From a bacterium (GTDB lineage Bacteria; Vulcanimicrobiota; Vulcanimicrobiia; Vulcanimicrobiales; Vulcanimicrobiaceae), in contig JAJYMV010000055.1 in assembly GCA_021786705.1 (NCBI GenBank), positions 69,306-104,975 of the forward strand: a stretch of DNA of 35,670 bases. The letters run 5' to 3'. The notes beneath the pieces are model-generated. The model worked only from the letters and a program-made list of their open reading frames with translations. It did no database searches and was not told the DNA's origin. The number at the start of each line of letters is the position of its first letter. The first letter of the stretch is position 1. Position numbers and translations under genes: made by a program. Positions 7,940 to 17,379 of the stretch are shown one piece after another.

Positions 7940-8711
7940 CCGGTAGGGGCCACTCGCCCTCGACCTTTCTTCCTTCGACGACGATCGGCGTCGAAGGAGC
8001 GCGGAGGTCGAGGGCTTTTATATTTTTCCAGGTTCCACGCAAGCGCTCTTCCAGGGCGCGGACCTCCGCGAATTTCCGCGCGAGATGCGTTCCGTCGCCG
8101 ATGTATAATAGCGTTCCGTCGACGAGAACTCCGCGCTCCTCGCCGTACCGATCGTGCGAGAGCGTCGCGAGCCGCACGCCGGCCTCATCGGCACGGCGCA
8201 GGAGCGTGAGTAACCGCATCGTCGTCGACCCTTCGGACAGGCGCCGTTTCGCACAGAGCCTGCGCGCGCTCAGCACCGCAGGGAGCGCTCGATCCCGCTC
8301 GGCATTCGGAAAAATAAATCCTCGGCGATCGACCGCGCAGCTCCCATCTTCAGCAACGAGCCGTGCGATGGGCCTCCGTTCCCGAACGACAATCGAGAGG
8401 CGGTTCGGAAGATAGCGATGCACCGTGACGCGCGCGATCGAGCGAATGCGCAGGACGCGCGATGCGATGCCGCTCGAGGACTGGAGCCACATATTCAGGC
8501 GCGGATCGACCGCCGCTTCGGCGAGAATGCGCGACGCGGGGACGCGCACGTTCCCGTAGACGACGACGCTTCGGGGGCGAAAACCCGGCCAGGAAGCGGC
8601 CCAGGCAAAACCCACGCCCAAGACCAACACCGCGAGCAACGCTACGAACGCAAACGGCCGAATGCGCGAGCGTCCGCGGCGGCTGCGCCCCACCCGTCGG
8701 TCGTTCTTCAT
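7791..8711 (-). CDS. ftsQ: Cell division protein FtsQ/DivIB
   Basis: FtsQ is the bitopic divisome protein linking early and late division proteins. The 306-residue product has a basic cytoplasmic N-terminus, one transmembrane helix at about residues 19-40 (PFAFVALLAVLVLGVGFAWA), a POTRA domain (RSVVVYGNVRVPASRILAEA to RLSIVVRERRPIA), and the FtsQ beta-domain ending in KALDLRAPSTPIVV near residue 250. It begins at an ATG that overlaps the stop of the upstream HAD gene by 4 bases. The last roughly 54 residues are low-complexity, rich in Ser, Arg and Pro, and run antisense to the terminator and 3' end of the small secreted-protein gene. This tail looks like a read-through extension created when the neighbouring genes were inserted, rather than part of the conserved protein. 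Confidence 0.85.
   Translation of the reverse strand: MKNDRRVGRSRRGRSRIRPFAFVALLAVLVLGVGFAWAASWPGFRPRSVVVYGNVRVPASRILAEAAVDPRLNMWLQSSSGIASRVLRIRSIARVTVHRYLPNRLSIVVRERRPIARLVAEDGSCAVDRRGFIFPNAERDRALPAVLSARRLCAKRRLSEGSTTMRLLTLLRRADEAGVRLATLSHDRYGEERGVLVDGTLLYIGDGTHLARKFAEVRALEERLRGTWKNIKALDLRAPSTPIVVEGRKVEGEWPLPASGMKGRGRRALHRSPAKTSSSRSRAASKSPRSGGPQRASSPIHSASSP
7956..8028 (+). terminator. Rho-independent terminator of the chemoreceptor operon, inside ftsQ
   Basis: An 11-bp perfect stem (7956-7966 with 8005-8015) encloses a second perfect 9-bp stem (7972-7980 with 7989-7997), followed by the T-rich stretch TTTTATATTTTT on the plus strand. It sits 16 bases after the stop of the small secreted-protein gene. 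The same DNA is coding on the minus strand for the end of FtsQ; in that direction no T-run follows, so ftsQ should not be terminated by it. Confidence 0.85.
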
Positions 8712-9505
8712 CGAAGGACGAAGCGCTCCAGCGCGTCGCAGACGCCGTCTTCATCGACGCGCCCGACGACGGCATCGGCTCGGTCGCGAAGCTCGGCCGG
8801 TGCATTTCCCATTGCAACGCCGATGCCCGCTCGTTCGAGCATGGGCAGATCGTTCCACGAGTCGCCGATGGCAAGAACCCGTTCCATCGAAATCCCCGAG
8901 CGTTCGGCGACGAACTGTAACGCGCTTCCCTTATCGACCGTGGGATCGAGCAACTCGACGAACTCCGGGTAGCTGCGCGTGATATAGAGCCGCTCGCCGA
9001 AACGCCGTCGCGCCCGCAGCTCGACGCCGGCCGCAACATCGGGATCGCTGACGATCACGGCCTTGGTCGCGCTTCGGCCCGCGAACGTTTCGCGCAACGG
9101 AGCGATGACCGGCGCGATACCCGCTAGCGCTGCGTAGAGCTCGGCGAAGCGATTGTTCCGCTCGCAGTAATACCGGTCGTCGGCATAGAGCTGGAGGTGC
9201 AGATCCTCGGCTTGAAATTCATCGAGAATCTCCTCGACGAGATCGGCGGCGATCGGTCGATCGAGCAACCGTCGCTCGCTCTCGTTCTCGACGACCCACG
9301 CACCCTGGTAACAGATGGTCGGCACGCTCAATCCGAGTTCGCGAACGAACGGAGCGGCGGCCCGAAACATCCGCCCGGTCACGATGCAGCTCGCCGTTCC
9401 CTGCGCGAGCATCGCCGCAACGCACGCGCGAACGCGCGGCGAGAGACGCGTGTCTCGCCCTACCAACGTCCCGTCGAGATCGAGGGCCACCAGGTCGACG
9501 CTCAT
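8708..9505 (-). CDS. Cof-type HAD-superfamily phosphatase
   Basis: The 265-residue enzyme has all four HAD motifs: nucleophile motif LDLDGTLV at residues 7-14, TGR in motif II near 44, the Lys of VDKGSAL near 195, and the metal-binding GDSWNDLPML near 216. The spacing between motifs II and III fits the C2-type cap of the Cof/YidA group, which dephosphorylates small sugar phosphates and cofactors. In a histidine operon it could in principle be a histidinol-phosphatase substitute, but the Cof subgroup is not the known HisB or HisN type, so that remains speculation. Start and stop both overlap neighbours: ATGA at 9502-9505 with hisD, and ATGA at 8708-8711 with ftsQ. This joins the his genes to the division genes in one translationally coupled run. 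Confidence 0.88.
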   Translation of the reverse strand: MSVDLVALDLDGTLVGRDTRLSPRVRACVAAMLAQGTASCIVTGRMFRAAAPFVRELGLSVPTICYQGAWVVENESERRLLDRPIAADLVEEILDEFQAEDLHLQLYADDRYYCERNNRFAELYAALAGIAPVIAPLRETFAGRSATKAVIVSDPDVAAGVELRARRRFGERLYITRSYPEFVELLDPTVDKGSALQFVAERSGISMERVLAIGDSWNDLPMLERAGIGVAMGNAPAELRDRADAVVGRVDEDGVCDALERFVLR

Positions 9506-10788
9506 AGCTTCATTCTCAAGCGCGCGCTCTGTGCGTGCGCATCGAGCCCTTCGAAGGCAGCGAATGCCGCGATGGCCGCCGCGTCTCCGGCCATCCGCTC
9601 CTCGGAGTTGCGCACCACGCTGTACGACCGCAGAAAATCGGCGAGCGAGAGCCCCGATGCGAAGCGCGCCGAGCCCGACGTGGGCAGGACGTGGTTGGTG
9701 CCGGCGAGATAATCGCCGCACGCGACGGGGGTCGCGCTGCCGACGAACACCGCACCAACGGAGCGCAGGTGCGTGAGATAGAACTCTGGATCGGCGACTT
9801 GTAAACTCAAGTGTTCGGGCGCGAATGCGGCGATCGTCGCGGCGATCTCGCCCTTCGAACGGGCCGAGATGCAATACCCGTGACGATCGAGCGCGGCCGC
9901 GATCGTCGCCCCCCTCGGCAAGCGTGCGACGTCGATCGCCGCCACGAGTTGCGCGCAACTCTCGAGCAGCTCGAACGAGTCGCTGATCGCGGCGACGCGA
10001 GCCTCGGCATCGTGCTCGGCCTGCGCGAGAAGCTCGGCGACCACGAGTTCGGAGGATGCCGCGGCGTCGGCGACTACCAACACTTCGGAGGGGCCGGCGA
10101 GCCCGTCGATTCCCACGACGCCGAAGACTTGGCGTTTGGCTTCGGTCACGTAGGAATTTCCCGGGCCGACGATTTTATCGACCGGCGCGATGCTCTGCGT
10201 GCCGAACGCCGCTGCGGCGATCGCCTGCGCTCCGCCGACGGCGTAGAGTTCGTCAACCTCGCAAAGGCTCGCGGCGAAGAGCACGGCGGGATGCACGCGC
10301 CCGTCGCGCTGCGGCGGCGTGAGAACGATCGTTCGCCGAACGCCGGCGATCTTCGCCGGCAGCGCTCCCATCAGTACCGAGGAGGGAAGTGCGGCGCTCC
10401 CGCCGGGAGCGTAGACCGCGACCGCTCCGAGCGGCTCGCGTCGAAATGCGTACTCCGTTCCGTCATCGCAGCGATACGCGATGTCCTCGCAGCGCTGCCG
10501 ACGATGGAAATCGACGATCCGTTCGCGCGCGCGTTCGATCGCCGCAGCGACATCTTCTTGCAACGCGGCGCGTGCGACCGAGGGCATGGGAATGGGAACG
10601 CGCAAGTGCGTCAGCCGATATTCGGGAGCGTCGAAACGTTGAGTATAATCGAGAACCGCTCGATCGCCCCGTGCCTCGACGTCGGCAAGAATCGCGGTGA
10701 CGCGAGCGACGAGTTCGGGATCGGGCCTCCACCCGCGTCGCAGGACCGCGGCCATCGCCGCCGGATCGTCGGCGCGAACGAACTTCAC
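9502..10788 (-). CDS. hisD: Histidinol dehydrogenase
   Basis: HisD carries out the last two steps of histidine synthesis, oxidising L-histidinol to L-histidine with two NAD+ and a zinc ion. The 428 residues match the normal length. Visible family motifs are VYAPGGSAALPSSVLM, VGGAQAIAA, DKIVGPGNSYVTEAKR, GLAGPSEVLVVAD, the zinc ligand segment LLAQAEHD, the catalytic PEHLSL and GDYLAGTNHVLPT. The start is a GTG at 10788 that forms a GTGA overlap with the stop of hisG; upstream in-frame sequence only continues antisense to other genes. The order hisZ-hisG-hisD with 4-base overlaps indicates one operon. Confidence 0.96.
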   Translation of the reverse strand: MKFVRADDPAAMAAVLRRGWRPDPELVARVTAILADVEARGDRAVLDYTQRFDAPEYRLTHLRVPIPMPSVARAALQEDVAAAIERARERIVDFHRRQRCEDIAYRCDDGTEYAFRREPLGAVAVYAPGGSAALPSSVLMGALPAKIAGVRRTIVLTPPQRDGRVHPAVLFAASLCEVDELYAVGGAQAIAAAAFGTQSIAPVDKIVGPGNSYVTEAKRQVFGVVGIDGLAGPSEVLVVADAAASSELVVAELLAQAEHDAEARVAAISDSFELLESCAQLVAAIDVARLPRGATIAAALDRHGYCISARSKGEIAATIAAFAPEHLSLQVADPEFYLTHLRSVGAVFVGSATPVACGDYLAGTNHVLPTSGSARFASGLSLADFLRSYSVVRNSEERMAGDAAAIAAFAAFEGLDAHAQSARLRMKL

Positions 10789-11420
10789 GGTGCGACCCTC
10801 CCCTGTAAGCGCTCGCAGAGTGCAGAGAGCCGCGCGTATTTGCTGCGATACGCAACCGGGTTGAGCACGAAGCGCGCCGAGGATGCTGCGATCTCGTCGA
10901 CCACGACCATGTCGTGCTCGCGCAGCGTGCTCCCCGTCGCGACCAGATCGACGATGACGTCGGCGAGGCCGACGATCGGTGCGAGTTCGACCGAACCGTG
11001 CAATGCGATAATTTCGCAGGGAATATCGCGCTCCGAAAAATACTGCGTGGCCATGCGCTTGAATTTTGTGGCGACGCGCAAAAACGTCGGAAAGCGCGCC
11101 CCTTCGTGATAGCCGTCGGCACGGCGAGCGGCGACCACAAGGCGACAGGCGCCGAATCGAAGGTCGACCGCTTCGCTCACCGAGCGTTCGCTCTCCCACA
11201 ACGTGTCTTTCCCGACGATCCCGCAATCGGCGGCTCCGAACTCCACGTATGCGGGGACATCGGTCGGGCGAAGCAAGAGCAGTTCGGCGGAACCGTCGAG
11301 GCTCGTCATCGTCAGCCGCCGCCCCGGATCGCCGGGAATCTCGATCCCAATCGCTCCCAGCAGCGCGGCACTCTCGTCGTACAGGCTTCCCTTCGGAAGC
11401 GCGATCGTCAGCGAACTCAC
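10785..11420 (-). CDS. hisG: ATP phosphoribosyltransferase, short form
   Basis: HisG catalyses the first committed step of histidine synthesis, joining ATP and PRPP. At 211 residues it is the short form, which lacks the C-terminal regulatory domain and works only as a hetero-octamer with HisZ, encoded just upstream. Family features include the opening LTIALPKGSLYDE, PTDVPAYVEFGAADCGIVGKD, and the PRPP-binding segment DLVATGSTLREHD near residue 155. The GTG start at 11420 forms a GTGA overlap with the hisZ stop, and its own stop overlaps the hisD start in the same way, pointing to translational coupling through the three genes. Confidence 0.96.
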   Translation of the reverse strand: MSSLTIALPKGSLYDESAALLGAIGIEIPGDPGRRLTMTSLDGSAELLLLRPTDVPAYVEFGAADCGIVGKDTLWESERSVSEAVDLRFGACRLVVAARRADGYHEGARFPTFLRVATKFKRMATQYFSERDIPCEIIALHGSVELAPIVGLADVIVDLVATGSTLREHDMVVVDEIAASSARFVLNPVAYRSKYARLSALCERLQGRVAP

Positions 11421-12610
11421 GGCGTTTGCTCGTCGGCATCGAGGTGAATCTCTTCCACTTCCTCGCCGCGTGCGATGAGGACCCGTGGAATCGACTTGTG
11501 CCGAGCGTAGGCAATTGCCGCATTTCGGTCGAGCCCGCGAACGTCGACGCGAACGCGTCGGCCGCGAGCGCGCTCCGACATCGCCGCACGATCCGAGCCG
11601 ACGACGAAGACATCGACCTCACGGCTGCGGCGTTCGTCGACGCGACGGCGTTCGAGCGCGAGCAGGATTCTCTCGACGCCGACCATCCACCCGACCGCAG
11701 GCACGTCGTATCCAAAGCGCGGCAGCAGCGCGTCGTAGCGACCGCCGCCGCAGAGCGAGAATCCGAGATCGCCGAGAAATCCTTCGAACACGAAACCGGT
11801 ATAGTATTCTAAATCGCGTAAGAGCGCCGGATCGATAGCGATGCGCGACCCGAAGCCGAGCGCCCCGGCGCGCGCCAAAATCCGTTCGAGGCGATAGATC
11901 GCCGCCTGCGCTTCCGGATTCGGTGCGAGCTCGCGCGCCATCGCGAGCACGTCCTCGGTTCCGCGCGTGACGACCAAACGACGCAAGAGCGCATAGCGCT
12001 CGGTACGCACGCCGTCACGAGCCGCGAATCCGTCGAGATCGACGAGATTCCGTGCCGCAATTGCTTCTTTCCACGAACGCACCGCCGCGGCGGAGAGCCC
12101 GAGCGATAGGAGCGCTCCATCGACGATCGCCGAATCGTTGATATCGAATTGCGCGTCCGCAAGCCCCACCGCGTCAAGCGTTTCGACGGCCATAAAGAGT
12201 GCCTCGGCATCGGCGTCGGCGCCCGCGGCGCCGATCAATTCGGCGCCGGCTTGCGTAAATTCGCGCATGCGCCCGAGTTGCGGCTCTTCGTAGCGATAGG
12301 CAGGGGCGATATACGAAAGACGAATCGGCAAGGTCGCGTTGCGCAATCGCGTCGAGACCACCCGCGCGATCGGGGTCGTCATTTCGGTACGCAACGCCAG
12401 CTCTTCGCCGAGCGGGTCGCTGAATCGAAACGTTTGCCGCATGAGCTTCTCCCCCAATCCACGTTCGAGCGACTCGTAGCTCTCGAACGTCGGGGTAAGA
12501 ATGCGCGCGTACGACCAGCGGTCGAAGACGACGGCTATCCGATCTTCCACGCTCTGCTTGAAAGCAAACTCTTGCGGAAGCCAATCGCGAACTCCGGGTG
12601 GGAGCCTCAT
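11417..12610 (-). CDS. hisZ: ATP phosphoribosyltransferase regulatory subunit HisZ
   Basis: HisZ is a histidyl-tRNA synthetase paralogue that lost aminoacylation and serves as the regulatory subunit of short HisG, giving feedback inhibition by histidine. The 397 residues start with [12 protein letters not shown], contain the class II motif-2-like [20 protein letters not shown] with [20 protein letters not shown], and the [12 protein letters not shown] and [13 protein letters not shown] motifs. The pairing with short hisG in the same operon supports HisZ over a real HisS. The start ATG has a very good AAGGAGAGGC ribosome binding site. The dnaE stop is 11 bases upstream, so hisZ may be transcribed from dnaE as well as its own promoter. 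Confidence 0.93.
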   Translation of the reverse strand: MRLPPGVRDWLPQEFAFKQSVEDRIAVVFDRWSYARILTPTFESYESLERGLGEKLMRQTFRFSDPLGEELALRTEMTTPIARVVSTRLRNATLPIRLSYIAPAYRYEEPQLGRMREFTQAGAELIGAAGADADAEALFMAVETLDAVGLADAQFDINDSAIVDGALLSLGLSAAAVRSWKEAIAARNLVDLDGFAARDGVRTERYALLRRLVVTRGTEDVLAMARELAPNPEAQAAIYRLERILARAGALGFGSRIAIDPALLRDLEYYTGFVFEGFLGDLGFSLCGGGRYDALLPRFGYDVPAVGWMVGVERILLALERRRVDERRSREVDVFVVGSDRAAMSERARGRRVRVDVRGLDRNAAIAYARHKSIPRVLIARGEEVEEIHLDADEQTP

Positions 12611-12621
12611 GCCTCTCCTTG

Positions 12622-15600
12622 TTACTCGGTCTGGAGGTGAACGCCCTCGTCACCGAAGATCGCGACGAGTTCTGCGCGCACGCGCCGCTCTCCGCCGAGG
12701 CGCCGCGGCAATTCTCGCTGGCGATCCTTCGCCCTGAGGACGACGCGTGCGTCGCCCGGGAAACGCTCGAGCAGCGCCGTCAGCCGATCGATCTGCTCGC
12801 GCGACTGCAGATCGAGCAGCCAGCCTCGCACCGGAGGGAGCGCGTCGGCGGCCGGCGCGTTGAACGCCGTCACTTCATCGACGGCGAGCGAGACGACCGG
12901 TGCGGCATCCTCGCTCTCGCCGAGTCGCTCGCGGACGCGCACGCGCCCGCGCAGAACGAGAATGTCGTCGGCGACGAAGAGCGGGGATGCTGCGGCGTAC
13001 AACTTTGCAAAGACGATCGCTTCGCAGGAGCCGGTCGTATCCTCGATCTGTGCGATGAGCATCTGCGCGCCGTTCCGCGTCATCGTTCGCCGCACGGAGG
13101 CGACGAGTCCGGCGATCTTCACCTCGGCGTCGTCCTGACAGGCGCCGAGGTCGCGAATCGGCGTCACACCCATGCGCGCGAACCGTTCTTCATGCTCGGC
13201 GAGTGGATGCCCGGAGACGAAGATCCCCAGCATCTCCCGCTCCCATTTGAGGATCTGGCGCTGCGTCGGCGCCGGCTTGCGCTCGAGCGCGGGAGCGACG
13301 CCGATCTCGCTCGAGAGGTCGCCGAAGAGCGAGGTCTGGCCCAGCGCGCTCTCTCTCGCGCGCGTCGCCGAAAGGCCGACCGCGCGATCGATGCCCTCTA
13401 ATTTCTCGACTCGATTTCCCGGTAAGGCGTCGAGCGCTCCGCACTTGACCAACGCTTCGAGAACGCGTTTGTTGGCTTGCTTGCCGTCGATGCGTTCGAC
13501 GAAATCGAAGAGGTCGCGAAAACGTCCGCCGCGTTCGCGCGCCTCGACGATCGAGGCTACCGCACCCTCGCCAACGCCTTTGATCGCGCTCAAACCGAAG
13601 CGAATACTCGATCCGACGACGCCGAAATCGCTGATCGATTCGTTCACGTCGGGCGGCAACACCTCGATTCCCAAGCGGCGGGCGACATCGATATATTCGA
13701 CGAGTTTCTCGGTTTTATCGCGAACCGAGCCCATCAGCGCTGCCAAATAGGGAAGCGGATAATTCGCTTTGAGATACGCCGTTTGATACGAACTCAACGC
13801 GTAGGCGGCAGCGTGTGATTTATTAAAACCGTAGCCGGCGAACGGTTCGATAAAGGTGAACACTTGCTCCGCGAGTGCGACGCTGACGCCCGCTCGCGCG
13901 ACCGCGCCCTCGACGAATTTCTGCCGATAGAGCGGAATCTTCTCCTTCTGTTTCTTTCCCATGACCTTGCGAAGTTCGTCGGCCTCCCCCATGGTAAAGC
14001 CCGCGAAGTCGCGCGCGATCTGCATGACTTGCTCTTGGTAACAAGCGATCGAATAGGTCTCGGAGAGGATCGGTTCGAGGATGGGATGGAGATACGTCGG
14101 CTTCTGCCGTCCGTGTTTGATCGCGATATACTGCGGGATCCAGTCCATCGGTCCCGGGCGATAGAGCGCGACCAACGCGATAATGTCTTCGAATCGTGAA
14201 GGACGGAGCTCGGTACAGACGCGCTTCATCCCTTCGCTCTCAAGTTGAAAGACGCCGGCGGTCTCGCCGCGCGAAAGCATTTCGAAGGTCGCACGATCGT
14301 CGAGCGGGATGCCTTCGAGCGAGAACGAGGGATCCCCGGTCCTTCGAATTTCGCGCACCGCGGCGTGCATGACCGTGAGGTTGCGCAAACCGAGAAAGTC
14401 CATTTTCAGCAGACCGATTTTTTCGATCCACGTCATGTCGTACTGCGTGTTCACGCCGCCGTCATTCAGTCGCACCAAGGGGGCGTGTTCGACGAGCGGT
14501 TCGGCCCCGATCACGACGCCAGCGGCGTGCGTGCCGGCGCTGCGCGCGAGCCCCTCGATCGCGCGTGCGGTCTTCAAAAGCTCGCGAATCTCCGGGCGCT
14601 GGTCGTTGAGCATTTTCAATTCGGGAATCTGCTCGAGCGCTTCGCCGATCGTCATTCCGCCGGGCCCCGAGGGAATGAGTTTCGCCACCTTATCGACGTC
14701 GGGAAGCGGCACGCCTAACGCTCGCCCCGCATCGCGGACCGCCGCCCTCGCCAACATTTTCCCGAACGTCACGATTTGTGCGACGCGATCTTCGCCGTAT
14801 TTCTCGCGAACGTAGGCGATGACTTCGTCGCGCCGCTCCACGCAAAAATCCGTATCGATATCGGGCATCGAGATACGATCCGGGTTGAGAAAACGCTCGA
14901 AAATCAAATTGAAGCGCAGCGGGTCCAAATCGGTAATGCGCAACGAATACGCAACGATGGAACCGACCGCCGATCCACGCCCCGGACCGACCGGAATATC
15001 TCGGTCGCGAGCGAATTTTATAAAATCCCAAACGATGAGAAAATACGACGCGAAGCCCATCTTCGTAATGATCGAAAGCTCGTAGTCGAGCCGTTCTCGC
15101 AGGGCGGTCTCTTCGGCGACGCGACGCTCTCCGTATCGCTCGAGGAGCCCTCGTTCGCAGAGCTCGCGCAGATAGGCGGCATCGTCGCGCGGCACGGGAG
15201 CATCGTCGGGCACGGGATACTGCGGCAGGTGAAAGATCCGCTCGGGAATCCGCATGTCGATGCGTTCGGCGATCTTCACCGTATTTTCGACCGCTTCGGG
15301 AAGATCGCTCCAAAGTTCGGCCATCTCTTCGGCGGATTTCACGTAGAATTGGTCGCCGTGAAATTTCATTCGGGTGGTATCGGCGACGGTCTTTCCGGTC
15401 TGTATGCAGAGCAAGACGTCGTGCGCCGGGGCGTCGCGCTGGGTGAGGTAGTGCGAGTCGTTGGTCGCGACGATCGGCAGCCCCAATTCGCGCGCGACGC
15501 TCACGAGGCCGGTGTTGATCTTTTCTTCCTCCGGCATACCGTGGCGCATGACCTCGATATAAAACCGGTCGCCGAAAATTTCGTAGAACTCTCGCGCGTT

Positions 15601-16062
15601 TGCAACCGCACGAGGACGATCGTCGGCGAGCAGCGGCGCCGCGACCATTCCCGACATGCAGCCCGAGAGCACGATCAAGCCGTCGTTGTATCGCTCGAGG
15701 AGTTCCATGTCGATGCGCGGCTTGTAATAGAAGCCCTCGAGGAAGCCTTTCGAGATCAACGTGCTCAGGTTGCGGTACCCGGTGGGATCGGCGGCGAGGA
15801 GGGTGACATGCGCCTCGTCGCGGACGCTTCGATCCATCCGCCCCCGCGGAGCGATGTACGCCTCGCACCCCAAAATCGGGGTCAAGCGATGTTCGCGGGC
15901 GGCGTAGTAGAACTCCATCGCACCGTACATCACTCCGTGATCGGTGAGCGCGACGGCGGGGGCACCGTCTTCGGCGCTCCGGCGACAGAGATCGTCGACC
16001 CGACAGGCGCCGTCAAGCAGGGAATACTCGGAGTGGACGTGGAGATGAACGAACGGATTCAA
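12622..16062 (-). CDS. dnaE: DNA polymerase III subunit alpha
   Basis: DnaE is the replicative polymerase catalytic subunit. The roughly 1,146-residue protein has the N-terminal PHP domain ([13 protein letters not shown] near residue 5), the polymerase core with the catalytic acidic motif PDIDTDF near residue 400 and [13 protein letters not shown] just before it, a helix-hairpin-helix region ([18 protein letters not shown]) and a C-terminal OB-fold ([12 protein letters not shown] onward), in the order of DnaE1 enzymes. The start is non-standard: two TTG codons, at 16071 and 16062, are possible. The second is preferred because AAGGG at 16077-16073 is then about 10 bases upstream rather than one. 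The gene leads the minus-strand run into hisZ and diverges from the diguanylate cyclase gene across a gap of about 60 bases. Confidence 0.96.
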   Translation of the reverse strand: MNPFVHLHVHSEYSLLDGACRVDDLCRRSAEDGAPAVALTDHGVMYGAMEFYYAAREHRLTPILGCEAYIAPRGRMDRSVRDEAHVTLLAADPTGYRNLSTLISKGFLEGFYYKPRIDMELLERYNDGLIVLSGCMSGMVAAPLLADDRPRAVANAREFYEIFGDRFYIEVMRHGMPEEEKINTGLVSVARELGLPIVATNDSHYLTQRDAPAHDVLLCIQTGKTVADTTRMKFHGDQFYVKSAEEMAELWSDLPEAVENTVKIAERIDMRIPERIFHLPQYPVPDDAPVPRDDAAYLRELCERGLLERYGERRVAEETALRERLDYELSIITKMGFASYFLIVWDFIKFARDRDIPVGPGRGSAVGSIVAYSLRITDLDPLRFNLIFERFLNPDRISMPDIDTDFCVERRDEVIAYVREKYGEDRVAQIVTFGKMLARAAVRDAGRALGVPLPDVDKVAKLIPSGPGGMTIGEALEQIPELKMLNDQRPEIRELLKTARAIEGLARSAGTHAAGVVIGAEPLVEHAPLVRLNDGGVNTQYDMTWIEKIGLLKMDFLGLRNLTVMHAAVREIRRTGDPSFSLEGIPLDDRATFEMLSRGETAGVFQLESEGMKRVCTELRPSRFEDIIALVALYRPGPMDWIPQYIAIKHGRQKPTYLHPILEPILSETYSIACYQEQVMQIARDFAGFTMGEADELRKVMGKKQKEKIPLYRQKFVEGAVARAGVSVALAEQVFTFIEPFAGYGFNKSHAAAYALSSYQTAYLKANYPLPYLAALMGSVRDKTEKLVEYIDVARRLGIEVLPPDVNESISDFGVVGSSIRFGLSAIKGVGEGAVASIVEARERGGRFRDLFDFVERIDGKQANKRVLEALVKCGALDALPGNRVEKLEGIDRAVGLSATRARESALGQTSLFGDLSSEIGVAPALERKPAPTQRQILKWEREMLGIFVSGHPLAEHEERFARMGVTPIRDLGACQDDAEVKIAGLVASVRRTMTRNGAQMLIAQIEDTTGSCEAIVFAKLYAAASPLFVADDILVLRGRVRVRERLGESEDAAPVVSLAVDEVTAFNAPAADALPPVRGWLLDLQSREQIDRLTALLERFPGDARVVLRAKDRQRELPRRLGGERRVRAELVAIFGDEGVHLQTE

Positions 16063-16125
16063 CCTATACAAACCCTTAACACACGTTGCCTAAACTTCTA
16101 CAGATGCCTGACGTAACCTTAAGAG

Positions 16126-17289
16126 ATGGAGAGTAGCCTCTCCCCCGGCGAGGCTGGGACCGGTCTGCCATCCTCCGACCCCGAGGCCCTAGCCGAGGAG
16201 GTTGCTCGTTTGCGTTCCCGGCTCGCCATGGTTGAAGCCGAGAGAGATGAATACGCCGCACAGAACGCGGAACTCTTTGTCCTCCAGCAAGTTTTCACCA
16301 CCTTAAACTCGACGCTCGAGATCAACGATATTCTTTCGACCGTCATGCGCGGCGTGAGCGAGGCGCTGCACTTCAAACGCGTCATTCTCTTCGATGCGAT
16401 CGACGGCGGCAGCCTCATCCGCCGACTCGAATGCGATAGCTCCGGCACCGTGCTCCACGCCGCGGATCCTCGCGCATACCGGACTCCGTCGACGATGGAC
16501 GATCTCGTCTCGCGCAGCGTCGAACTCGCCTTCGGAAGCGAAGGCGACCCCGACCGTCCGCTGGAGGACGGACGCGGCCCCTACTGCGCCGTGCCGCTAA
16601 TCGCTCGCGAGGTCGTGCGCGGCATTCTCTACGCCGACTCACCGCCAGGCGAGGAGATCTCGGAGAACCAGCTCCGCATGATGCTCGATTTTGCCTCGCA
16701 GGCCGCGGTCGCCGTGGAGAACGCGCGCCTGCACGAGGAGACGCGTCGTCTGCTCGAGGAATCGCAGCGACTCGCGCTCACCGACAGCCTAACCGGCATT
16801 CCCAACCGGCGCGCGCTCAACGAGATGCTCGACCGCGAGCTCCACACCTCCGAGCGGTACGACACCCCCTTCGCCTTCGTGATTCTCGACCTCGACGATC
16901 TTAAGAAAATCAACGACACCGGTGGGCACGGCCTTGGCGACCTAGCGCTCAAACGCTTCGCCCAAGTGCTGAAAAAGAACGCCCGAAAGGGCGATATCAT
17001 CGCACGATACGCCGGCGACGAGTTCGTGCTGGTCATGGCACAGAGCGACCGCGAACACGCCCAGCAGGGCGTCCAGCGTATGCTCGCCGCGATGCGCCGG
17101 AGCGGGCTCTCCACCTCGATCGGCGTCTCGATGTTTCCCACCGACGGCGTCGAGGGACAAACCCTCTTTCACGCCGCCGACGAAGCACTCTACAAGGCAA
17201 AGCAGCGCGGTAAAAACTGCTTCGTGTTCTACGAGCGCAAGCAGGCGCTGGAGGGCGAGCTTCCCGCCGCGGCCGAGACGGCGCCCTAG
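16126..17289 (+). CDS. GAF-GGDEF diguanylate cyclase
   Basis: The 387-residue soluble protein has an N-terminal coiled-coil (residues 20-50), a GAF sensor domain (about 55-205, with the typical FASQAAVAVENARLHEE end helix), and a GGDEF domain from about 220. The active-site loop reads RYAGDEF at 294-300: the first Gly of GGDEF is Ala, a change known from active enzymes such as VCA0965 of Vibrio cholerae. The inhibitory site RxxD is present as RKGD five residues before the loop, so product inhibition by c-di-GMP is expected. The magnesium and substrate residues DLDDLKKIND are intact. There is no transmembrane segment. The gene diverges from dnaE, with a weak ribosome binding site directly at the ATG. 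Confidence 0.92.
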   Translation: MESSLSPGEAGTGLPSSDPEALAEEVARLRSRLAMVEAERDEYAAQNAELFVLQQVFTTLNSTLEINDILSTVMRGVSEALHFKRVILFDAIDGGSLIRRLECDSSGTVLHAADPRAYRTPSTMDDLVSRSVELAFGSEGDPDRPLEDGRGPYCAVPLIAREVVRGILYADSPPGEEISENQLRMMLDFASQAAVAVENARLHEETRRLLEESQRLALTDSLTGIPNRRALNEMLDRELHTSERYDTPFAFVILDLDDLKKINDTGGHGLGDLALKRFAQVLKKNARKGDIIARYAGDEFVLVMAQSDREHAQQGVQRMLAAMRRSGLSTSIGVSMFPTDGVEGQTLFHAADEALYKAKQRGKNCFVFYERKQALEGELPAAAETAP

Positions 17290-17379
17290 GCGATTCGATC
17301 CTCCCGACCAAGGTCGTGGGGCTCGCGCGGCGCGCGGAGGTATACAAAGAGACAAACGCCTCTCCCCGGAAAGGTCAAC

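Noticed and set aside
7791-7955. Frameshift or sequencing error at the end of ftsQ
   Set aside because: A frame error cannot be excluded, but the conserved FtsQ domain ends intact and the frame then simply runs to the next stop. Without reads or relatives there is no positive evidence for an error.
14776-16116. A 446-codon plus-strand open frame opposite dnaE
   Set aside because: dnaE is certain on the other strand; the product is of atypical composition without a domain.
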